Source: Oligoflexus sp. (GTDB taxonomy: Bacteria; Bdellovibrionota_B; Oligoflexia; Oligoflexales; Oligoflexaceae). From it: DNA of 7,679 nucleotides. The position numbers and the translations under genes were made by a program. This document shows, piece by piece, positions 1 through 4,734 of this stretch (position 1 is its first letter; each line of letters opens with the position of its first letter). The stretch is from NCBI GenBank assembly GCA_030151925.1, contig JASLCY010000137.1, positions 1 to 7,679 of the forward strand, given 5' to 3'. The notes under the pieces are model-generated. The model was given only the letters and a program-made list of their open reading frames with translations, was not told the origin of the DNA and searched no databases.

Positions 1-304
1 GGGCGTGATCGTCGCCGACGTCGAGAACGGCCTCGACGCGGTCCAGCGCGCTCACGACTACGATGCGGTCCTGATGGATATCCAGATGCCGGTGCTCGAC
101 GGTTATCAGGCCACCGAGCGTTTAAGGGCGGAAGGTTACGGCGGTCCTATCATCGCCCTGACGGCGCATGCGATGAAAGAGGAGAAGGACCATTGCCTCG
201 CGGTGGGATGCAGCGCTTATCTCACCAAACCGATCGACGTCCCGCTCCTCTTGAAGTCTTTGGCTCGCACCAGCCATGCCGCGGCGATGCGAACCCTGCA
301 TTGA
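1..304 (+). CDS. Receiver (REC) domain protein, C-terminal part; probable hybrid histidine kinase
   Basis: The gene enters from the left edge and is 5'-truncated; the reading frame is open from base 2 and stops with TGA at 302-304. The GTG at base 5 is probably an internal valine. The visible part is most of a CheY-like receiver domain. The phospho-acceptor Asp (GAT at 77-79) sits in [10 protein letters not shown]. The conserved Thr lies in ALTAHAM, the switch Tyr in CSAYLTKP, and the invariant Lys in the same motif. The first strand and its acidic pair lie outside the window. This receiver subtype, ending about 20 residues after LTKP with no output domain, is typical of receivers at the C-terminus of hybrid histidine kinases, where they take phosphate from the kinase core or pass it to an Hpt protein. 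A single-domain response regulator is the alternative. Its stop codon abuts that of the convergent flavoprotein gene, and no terminator is visible between them. Confidence 0.88.
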   Translation, partial: GVIVADVENGLDAVQRAHDYDAVLMDIQMPVLDGYQATERLRAEGYGGPIIALTAHAMKEEKDHCLAVGCSAYLTKPIDVPLLLKSLARTSHAAAMRTLH

Positions 305-1711
305 TCAATCCTGTCTCTGGAGCTCGGGTTCCCGATGCTCCGTTTCCCCGTTTCTTGCCGCCTCGATCTTCTTCAGGGCCGTGCGCAGCGATTCCTCGAC
401 CGTCGGATGATAGAAGGGACGGCTCAGCGCTTCTTTCGCCGTGAGGCCGGAGGCGATAGCCCAGCTGAGGACGTGCGCGAGGTGCTCGCCGTCCGTCGCC
501 ATCATCTCCGCACCGAGCAGGCGGCCGTCCTTAGGCTCGGCGTAGAGGTGCAAGCAGCCTTGATTCTCGTGTTTCAGAACCGAGCGACCCTGATGCTTGA
601 AATAGACGGTGCCGCACAGCGCCTTGTCCTCGGGTTTCGGGATCTCGCCCACGCTGGCGATATTCGGCGTCGTAAAACAGATGGTGAGCGGGGTGCGGCG
701 CTGGAAACGCTCCGCCTGCTTTTGCGCTGCGTTGTAACCGGCGATCTGTCCGTCGTCGGTCGCTTCATGGAGGATGGGATGCGCGGCGGTGAAATCGCCC
801 GCCAGGAAGATATGCGGCGCGCCTTCGGCCGCCATGGTCGAGCGGTCGAAGCGGGGCTTTTTCTTCTCGTCCAGTCGCAGGCCGGCCTTCTCGATATCGA
901 GGCCTTCGAGGTTCGGAGTACGGCCTACGGCGCAGAGCACGAGATCGACCTCGGTCTCGTGGCGGGCATGCTCGATCAGGACGCTGTCGCGCTTCGGATG
1001 GGATTTGAGTTTCACCTCTTCCCCGACGTGAACGGACATGTCCCGGCGCAGGATATCGGCGGCGATGCCGGTGAGCTCCGGATCTTTCAAACCCGCGATG
1101 GTGGGATCGAGGCCATAGGCGAAGACCTTGCGGCCGAGGCGCGCCATCGCCTGGCCCAGCTCGATGCCCAAGGGACCGAGTCCGATCACGCCGATGCGGT
1201 TAGGCCAATCCTCGAGCTCGAAAAAATCATCGGTGGTCACCAGTTTCGCGCCGAGGCTCCGCCATTCCTTGGGAATATTGGGATGGCTGCCGGTCGCGAG
1301 CACGATCTTTTTCGCCGTTATCTCCCAGCTGTCGCCGACCGCCACGCGATGGGCGTCCAGGAATTTCGCCTCGCCTTCGAGGAAACGCTCGCCGAGCCCT
1401 TCGATGGTCTCGAGTATCTGGCCCACGAAACAATTCCTGAGGCGGCGCATCTCCTTGAGGATGTTCGGCAGGAGCAGGCTGCCGTCGCCTCGCCACAACC
1501 CGGCTTGCTGAAGTTTAACGTGGCTATGGTATTGGTTCGCCAGTTCAATGAGGGCCTTGGACGGCATGCAGCCGACGCGGCTGCATGTGGTGCCGAGCGG
1601 CCCGCGATCCACGAGCAGAAAGTTATCGGTAGTTTCCCTAAGTATCTTCACGGCGCTGAGGCCGGCCGAACCCGCTCCGAGGACTAGAACATCGACGTCT
1701 CGTTTTTTCAC
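305..1711 (-). CDS. Dihydrolipoamide dehydrogenase-like pyridine nucleotide-disulfide oxidoreductase
   Basis: This is a 468-residue flavoprotein of the class I disulfide reductase family. The expected reaction is NAD-linked oxidation of dihydrolipoyl groups through FAD and an active-site disulfide, in the cytoplasm. Visible motifs in order are: the FAD-binding GAGSAG at residues 12-17; the redox pair Cys43/Cys48 in TTCSRVGCMPSK; ATG at 139-141; a second dinucleotide fold GLGPLG at 177-182; the FAD-contacting GD at 305-306; and the dimer-interface catalytic HPTVEE with His435 and Glu440. Length and C-terminal domain fit the family. The start is the GTG at 1711, which has a GGAGGG ribosome site 7 nt upstream and begins just before the FAD fold; an upstream ATG at 1870 adds 53 residues unlike the family. 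No E1 or E2 genes of a 2-oxoacid dehydrogenase lie nearby, so its lipoyl partner is unknown. The acidic residue that usually selects NAD at the end of the second NAD-fold strand is absent (VFAYGLDP). Mercuric or glutathione reductase is less likely given the HPTxxE tail and overall pattern. Confidence 0.9.
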   Translation of the reverse strand: MKKRDVDVLVLGAGSAGLSAVKILRETTDNFLLVDRGPLGTTCSRVGCMPSKALIELANQYHSHVKLQQAGLWRGDGSLLLPNILKEMRRLRNCFVGQILETIEGLGERFLEGEAKFLDAHRVAVGDSWEITAKKIVLATGSHPNIPKEWRSLGAKLVTTDDFFELEDWPNRIGVIGLGPLGIELGQAMARLGRKVFAYGLDPTIAGLKDPELTGIAADILRRDMSVHVGEEVKLKSHPKRDSVLIEHARHETEVDLVLCAVGRTPNLEGLDIEKAGLRLDEKKKPRFDRSTMAAEGAPHIFLAGDFTAAHPILHEATDDGQIAGYNAAQKQAERFQRRTPLTICFTTPNIASVGEIPKPEDKALCGTVYFKHQGRSVLKHENQGCLHLYAEPKDGRLLGAEMMATDGEHLAHVLSWAIASGLTAKEALSRPFYHPTVEESLRTALKKIEAARNGETEHREPELQRQD

Positions 1712-1718
1712 GTAAAAT

Positions 1719-1724
1719 CCCTCC
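1719..1724 (-). promoter_or_regulatory. Shine-Dalgarno site GGAGGG for the flavoprotein gene
   Basis: Read on the minus strand, GGAGGG is followed by 7 nt and then GTG AAA AAA. This strong site decides the start at 1711 over the upstream in-frame ATG at 1870. Confidence 0.8.
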
Positions 1725-1939
1725 GTTCTGTGTGAGAGCTTAGACCCATGCCGCTCCCTTCCACCAGCGCTTTTCTTTCGCAAAAATTCTTGGCGGCGGC
1801 TGAAAACGCGGATTTTGGGGCGTCTATCCCCTGAACTTTGCAGCGGTATTTGAGAGGCGTCCAAAGGCATGGGTGAAGGTTGTGAGGTACGGAAACTTAA
1901 TTCCCTATTTCATTCGCTTTGAGACTTATGACATCTTTC

Positions 1940-1963
1940 ATGTGAGCCCGAGAAGGCTCATAT
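1940..1963 (+). promoter_or_regulatory. Potential stem-loop upstream of the OmpA-type gene
   Basis: TGAGCC (1943-1948) and GGCTCA (1955-1960) form a perfect 6-bp stem around the loop CGAGAA. It extends outward by a G-T wobble and two A-T pairs to a 9-bp stem. It lies about 80 bases before the start codon. No T-tract follows it, so it is not an intrinsic terminator. It may be an operator palindrome or part of the mRNA leader; the transcription start is unknown. Confidence 0.4.
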
Positions 1964-2008
1964 CGACCTGAGATCTTCAGCATTTTGCGAATGTATCCTT
2001 CAATATTC

Positions 2009-2028
2009 CACGACCTTCGAGGTCCGTG
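2009..2028 (+). promoter_or_regulatory. Leader hairpin just upstream of the OmpA-type ribosome site
   Basis: CAC-GACCT (2009-2016) pairs with AGGTC-GTG (2020-2028), with C2025 bulged and the tight loop TCG. It ends 6 nt before the GGAG at 2035-2038. No T-run follows, so termination is unlikely. The position suggests mRNA stabilisation or control of ribosome access. Confidence 0.45.
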
Positions 2029-2045
2029 CACAGTGGAGAGAGCCA

Positions 2046-3383
2046 GTGAGAATCATCAATCTATCGATCCTTAGCACTATCCTTACTATCGCCGCCGCTT
2101 GCAGCCATACGCCTCCTCCGGAGACTTATCCGGTAGGCACGAACCCGGCCGACGAGATCAACAAGCTCTCGGCCGACCTCGATCAGGCGAAAGCCAACCA
2201 GGTCGAGGTGATGGCTCCGAAGAGTTATGAAGAAGCTCGTAAGTCCCTGACGAAAGCGCAGGACGAGCTGAAGAGCCAGGACGATGCGAAAGACATCCTC
2301 GAGGACGTCGGTCAAGGCCGTGCTTGGCTGAAGAACGCTCAAACTGTAGCGAAGACCAGCAACGACGCGATGTCTGAGGTCTTCGCGGCCCGTGCGCTGG
2401 CGGTCAAGGAAGGCGCCGACAAGGACGACGACATCGGCGTGAAGTTCCGTAAGAACGACAAGCAGTTGAAGGACGTGACCGAAGAGATCGAAAAAGGCGA
2501 CCTCAAGGATGCCGAGAAAAATCGCCTCAAGCTGCAGACCGCTTACCTCGATCGTGAGCTCGAAGCGATCCGCCGCAACAACCTCGCTCCCGTACAGGCT
2601 AAGATCAACGACGCGGTCCGCAGCGGCGCGAAGAAAGACGCTCCTCGTACGCTCGCCATCGCCGAGAAGAGCTATAAGGATGCCGAGGCCTATATCATCG
2701 CCAACCGCCATGATACCGCTCAGATCAAGGTGCTCTCCGACAAGGCCATGGCCGACGCGAATCACGTGAAAGAAATCACGGGTATGGCCCACACCGATGA
2801 AAAGACTTCGGCTGAGGAAGCGGCTCTCGCGCTCGAGTCGCAACAGAAAGCCGTCGAAGCCAAACAAGCCGAGCTAGCTCAAACCCAGTCGGCTCTCGAT
2901 CAGCAAAAAGCCGCTGCCTCCACGGCTCAGGGCGAACTCGCCAGCAAAGAGGCGATCGACCAGAAATACGCTCAGGCTCGGGCGATGTTCGCTCCGAACG
3001 AAGCTGAAGTCTACCGCCAGGGCAACGACCTCGTCATCCGCCTGCGCAAGCTCGAATTCGCCACGGCTAAGGCGGATCTGAAAGGCAGCGATTTCCCTAT
3101 CCTGTCCAAAGTCCAGCAAGTCATCGCCGAATTCCCTAAATCGCAGGTGACCGTGGAAGGCCACACCGACTCCAAAGGCGGCAAGGCCCTGAACGAGAAA
3201 GTTTCCCAGGCTCGCGCGGATTCCGTGAAATCGTACTTCGAATCCAACTCCGGTCAAACCTCGGGAGCGAGCTTCTCGGCCGTAGGATATGGTTACCAAA
3301 AACCGCTGGCTTCGAATAAAACCGAAGCGGGCCGGGCTCAGAACCGTCGCGTGGACATTGTGATCCATCCAGAAAACATGTAA
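2046..3383 (+). CDS. OmpA-family peptidoglycan-binding lipoprotein with helical N-terminal domain
   Basis: This 445-residue protein is predicted to tether the outer membrane to peptidoglycan. It starts at GTG 2046 with GGAG 7 nt upstream. Residues 1-18 form a short signal peptide ending IAAAC; Cys19 is the likely lipidation site, although the lipobox is weak (Ala instead of Leu at -3). A Pro-rich linker follows. Residues about 35-305 are rich in Asp, Glu, Lys, Ala and Gln with heptad-like spacing, resembling the DUF4398-type helical region often fused to OmpA domains. Residues about 318-440 are the OmpA C-terminal domain, with VEGHTDSKGG, the conserved NEKVSQAR and GRAQNRRVDI. By family analogy Asp375 and Arg390, 15 residues apart, contact diaminopimelate in the cell wall. 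It has no beta-barrel, so it is more Pal-like than OmpA-like. It appears to be a single-gene unit, with leader hairpins upstream and a strong terminator at 3397-3433 directly downstream. Confidence 0.9.
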   Translation: MRIINLSILSTILTIAAACSHTPPPETYPVGTNPADEINKLSADLDQAKANQVEVMAPKSYEEARKSLTKAQDELKSQDDAKDILEDVGQGRAWLKNAQTVAKTSNDAMSEVFAARALAVKEGADKDDDIGVKFRKNDKQLKDVTEEIEKGDLKDAEKNRLKLQTAYLDRELEAIRRNNLAPVQAKINDAVRSGAKKDAPRTLAIAEKSYKDAEAYIIANRHDTAQIKVLSDKAMADANHVKEITGMAHTDEKTSAEEAALALESQQKAVEAKQAELAQTQSALDQQKAAASTAQGELASKEAIDQKYAQARAMFAPNEAEVYRQGNDLVIRLRKLEFATAKADLKGSDFPILSKVQQVIAEFPKSQVTVEGHTDSKGGKALNEKVSQARADSVKSYFESNSGQTSGASFSAVGYGYQKPLASNKTEAGRAQNRRVDIVIHPENM

Positions 3384-3396
3384 TTCCTTATTCATG

Positions 3397-3433
3397 GTCG
3401 CGCGGAACCCACGAGCGGTTCCGCGCGACTTTT
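3397..3433 (+). terminator. Strong intrinsic terminator after the OmpA-type gene
   Basis: A perfect 13-bp GC-rich stem (GTCGCGCGGAACC at 3397-3409 with its complement at 3417-3429) closes a 7-nt loop and is followed by TTTTCTC. It starts 13 nt after the OmpA stop codon and ends only 28 nt before the next start codon, so the next gene must depend on read-through or on a promoter within this short stretch. Confidence 0.92.
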
Positions 3434-3461
3434 CTCGTTATCCAGCCTAGGGAGATAGTGT

Positions 3462-3818
3462 ATGGCCTCGACACAGGGCGAAAAAGATTTTCTAGCCAAG
3501 CCTTACGTACCCATCGATACGGACCTCGTCGACGATATCGAGCATTATTCCAGCGATCAGATGCACGTCGTCATCGAGTATAAGGATCGTGACTTCTCGA
3601 CGAAGACCATGCGCGGTTTCATCGCCGACGTCTATACGACCAAACAAAGCGAGGAATTCCTGAAGATGAAGGACGGCCGCATCCTTCGCCTCGATCAGCT
3701 CCTGAAGGTCGAACCGACCGACGAGCTCAAGAACGGCGAGCCGAAGGACGATTCAATCGATCTCGAGGAACGCCTGAACATCGATCCCAACCGGTTTTTC
3801 CCCAACGGCGCGAGCTGA
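3462..3818 (+). CDS. Small acidic protein, Rof/YaeO-like (possible Rho-binding antiterminator)
   Basis: This 118-residue soluble protein starts at ATG 3462 with AGGGAG 7 nt upstream. It has no signal peptide or membrane segment. It is acidic, with about 26 Asp/Glu against 16 Lys/Arg. Residues 14-84 resemble the pattern of Rof/YaeO as I remember it: an opening PYVPIDTD like the YxPIxCD of E. coli Rof, a hydrophobic strand (MHVVIEY), a middle GFIADVYT, then EEFLKMKDGRILRLDQLLKV, matching the family's closing strand ending LRLDxI. Rof folds as a small Sm-like barrel, binds hexameric Rho near its RNA-binding site and reduces Rho-dependent termination. The Cys of the E. coli opening motif is Thr here, and a polar tail of about 30 residues is extra. 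The assignment rests on remembered motif similarity, so it is a hypothesis; another Sm-like or uncharacterised protein is possible. It lies between two terminators, pointing to its own small transcription unit. Confidence 0.5.
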   Translation: MASTQGEKDFLAKPYVPIDTDLVDDIEHYSSDQMHVVIEYKDRDFSTKTMRGFIADVYTTKQSEEFLKMKDGRILRLDQLLKVEPTDELKNGEPKDDSIDLEERLNIDPNRFFPNGAS

Positions 3819-3837
3819 GATCCCGTTGAAAAGAAAG

Positions 3838-3869
3838 AGCCCCGTCCACCAGGAGTGAACGGGGCTTTT
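3838..3869. terminator. Bidirectional intrinsic terminator between convergent genes
   Basis: AGCCCCGT (3838-3845) pairs with ACGGGGCT (3859-3866) around a 13-nt loop. On the plus strand the stem runs into TTTT. On the minus strand it is followed by CTTTCTTTTC. It can therefore stop transcription from the Rof-like gene (+) and from the CsbD-family gene (-). It ends 24 nt from the CsbD stop codon. Confidence 0.87.
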
Positions 3870-3893
3870 GCCTGTTAAGGCCCGACGATGAGA

Positions 3894-4115
3894 TTAGCTG
3901 AGGCGACTTTTGTCGCTGTTCAAGCCGTTGATGTAATCGTCGAGTTCGAGTTCGGCTTTGTCTTTGGCAAGGCCGTAACGTTCTTGCAATTTACCTACGA
4001 GACGATCTTTTTTACCGCCGATCAGTTCGTAGTCGTCATCCGTAAGTTTCGCCCATTTCGAGCGGATCTGGCCTTTAAGGTCTTTCCATTGGCCTTCGAT
4101 TTGGTCCCAGTTCAT
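3894..4115 (-). CDS. CsbD-family small stress protein
   Basis: This 73-residue protein matches the CsbD/YjbJ family closely: an opening MNWDQIEGQWKDLKG, then KWAKLTDDDYELIGGKKD and LVGKLQERYG, followed by a short helical tail. The family is small, hydrophilic and abundant under general stress, under SigB control in Bacillus and stress-induced in enterics; its molecular activity is unknown. The start is ATG 4115, with AAGGAG 6 nt upstream and the family's usual N-terminus. An upstream in-frame start at 4154 would add 13 unrelated residues and run through the leader hairpin. It is a single-gene unit, ended by the shared bidirectional terminator. A strong GC-rich hairpin lies in its leader just before the ribosome site. 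No clear promoter was identified. Confidence 0.92.
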   Translation of the reverse strand: MNWDQIEGQWKDLKGQIRSKWAKLTDDDYELIGGKKDRLVGKLQERYGLAKDKAELELDDYINGLNSDKSRLS

Positions 4116-4121
4116 AACGTA

Positions 4122-4127
4122 CTCCTT
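4122..4127 (-). promoter_or_regulatory. Shine-Dalgarno site AAGGAG for the CsbD-family gene
   Basis: On the minus strand AAGGAG precedes ATG 4115 by 6 nt. It decides this start over the upstream in-frame one at 4154. Confidence 0.8.
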
Positions 4128-4131
4128 GCAT

Positions 4132-4157
4132 GAGAGGGCCCGATGCGGGCCCATCTC
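4132..4157 (-). promoter_or_regulatory. GC-rich hairpin in the CsbD leader
   Basis: GGGCCCG (4136-4142) pairs with CGGGCCC (4146-4152) around the 3-nt loop ATG. The stem is extended by GAGA/TCTC with one bulged base, giving 11 bp. It ends 4 nt upstream of the AAGGAG ribosome site. No T-run follows it on the minus strand, so a role in mRNA stability or translation control is more likely than termination. Confidence 0.6.
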
Positions 4158-4277
4158 CTCTCTTCAATTCACAAAACATGCCAGGCAAAAAGTTCGTCAT
4201 TCTCAAGTCTTATCTTGACTGTTGGGCTGAGCCTACGGAGCATGAGACACCAAATTGCTACATCGAATCGTAGGATT

Positions 4278-4307
4278 GCGGAAGATTCGACTAAGTCGAT
4301 TTTCCGC
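4278..4307. promoter_or_regulatory. Long imperfect palindrome between CsbD and the secreted-protein gene
   Basis: GCGGAAGATTCGAC (4278-4291) pairs with GTCGATTTTCCGC (4295-4307) around the loop TAA. It makes 13 pairs, including one G-T wobble, with T4286 bulged. It lies 68-97 bases before the start at 4375. There is no following T-tract on either strand. It could be a dimeric regulator's operator or a leader hairpin; the sequence alone does not decide. Confidence 0.5.
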
Positions 4308-4360
4308 TTCAGACTTGGAGTGGAACTTGCTTTACACTCGGTGTGTCTCGTTTCCCACGC

Positions 4361-4368
4361 GGAAGGAG
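4361..4368 (+). promoter_or_regulatory. Shine-Dalgarno site GGAAGGAG for the secreted-protein gene
   Basis: GGAAGGAG lies 6 nt before ATG 4375. It fixes the start there, which also places a signal peptide exactly at the N-terminus; the upstream in-frame start at 4255 would bury it. Confidence 0.8.
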
Positions 4369-4374
4369 TTCAGC

Positions 4375-4734
4375 ATGAAAACCAAGACCCATCTCCTGCT
4401 CTTCTTTCTCTTGATTCCCGCTTCGCCCCTTTACGCTCAGCCTCGGGCCTGCCCCGGCGATCAGCGTTATATCCGGAGCGTCGAACGCTGCGTCGATAAA
4501 TCTGCCGAAGACGCGATTTATCTCGGTGTGATCGATCGGGAGAGCTTGAATGAAAACGAACGTACGGCTCTGCTGCAGGACGATACGAAGGGCCAGTTGA
4601 CCCTCCTCCTCACGCCGCCCTTGATCGATACGCTTCACGAGTCGCCCGCGGATTCATACGAAGTGGAAGGTTACCTCATCCATGGCGAGAACGGCGATTC
4701 GATGGCCGTCAGGAACTTACGTCCGATTGAATGA
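4375..4734 (+). CDS. Small secreted protein of unknown function
   Basis: I do not recognise this 119-residue protein. It has a clear signal peptide: a Lys-containing start (MKTKTH), a Leu/Phe-rich core at residues 7-15, and a probable cleavage after Ala21 (SPLYA/QPRAC). The mature form would be about 98 residues, periplasmic or exported. Two cysteines, Cys26 and Cys39, sit in a CPGDQRYIRSVERC loop and could form one disulfide; they are the only cysteines in the mature protein. The rest looks like a small mixed alpha/beta domain with one hydrophobic stretch (LTLLLTPPLI, 76-85), too short and Pro-broken to be a membrane anchor. It is transcribed alone, preceded by an imperfect palindrome. Its last 18 bases overlap the 3' end of the convergent permease gene, with no terminator seen between them. 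The good ribosome site and signal peptide support a real gene despite the unknown family. Confidence 0.78.
   Translation: MKTKTHLLLFFLLIPASPLYAQPRACPGDQRYIRSVERCVDKSAEDAIYLGVIDRESLNENERTALLQDDTKGQLTLLLTPPLIDTLHESPADSYEVEGYLIHGENGDSMAVRNLRPIE

Larger units (their letters stand above)
1712..2045. other. Divergent intergenic region
   Basis: These 334 bases separate the divergently transcribed flavoprotein gene (-) and OmpA-type gene (+), so they must hold promoters for both. I could not identify a convincing pair of -35/-10 boxes on either strand. Two potential stem-loops lie on the OmpA side (1940-1963 and 2009-2028) and are listed separately. A 9-bp inverted repeat (ACCCATGCC at 1744-1752 and GGCATGGGT at 1866-1874) brackets the flavoprotein side; a match of that size is not far from chance in a region this long. 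No credible small ORF was found. Confidence 0.6.

Noticed and set aside
335..1687. Long plus-strand open frame of 450 codons opposite the flavoprotein gene
   Set aside because: It is the antisense shadow of a clearly recognised gene; its translation has no recognisable motif or ribosome site, and GC-rich codon usage explains the lack of stops.
1712..1870. Upstream extension of the flavoprotein gene to ATG 1870
   Set aside because: The extra 53 residues do not resemble the family, and a strong GGAGGG site sits at the right distance from GTG 1711.
1744..1874. Nine-base inverted repeat ACCCATGCC / GGCATGGGT, 113 bases apart
   Set aside because: A 9-bp match at any distance in a region of this size is roughly a one-in-five chance event; no adjacent structure supports a mobile element or long-range hairpin.
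4160..4185. Possible sigma-54-like -24/-12 element (TGGCAT..GTGA, minus strand) before the CsbD gene
   Set aside because: The GC of the -12 element is missing (GA at the required spacing), so it does not meet the consensus.
4308..4338. Possible sigma-70 promoter (TTCAGA, TACACT) before the secreted-protein gene
   Set aside because: The spacing of 19 and the poor -35 match make it no better than background; not reported as a feature.
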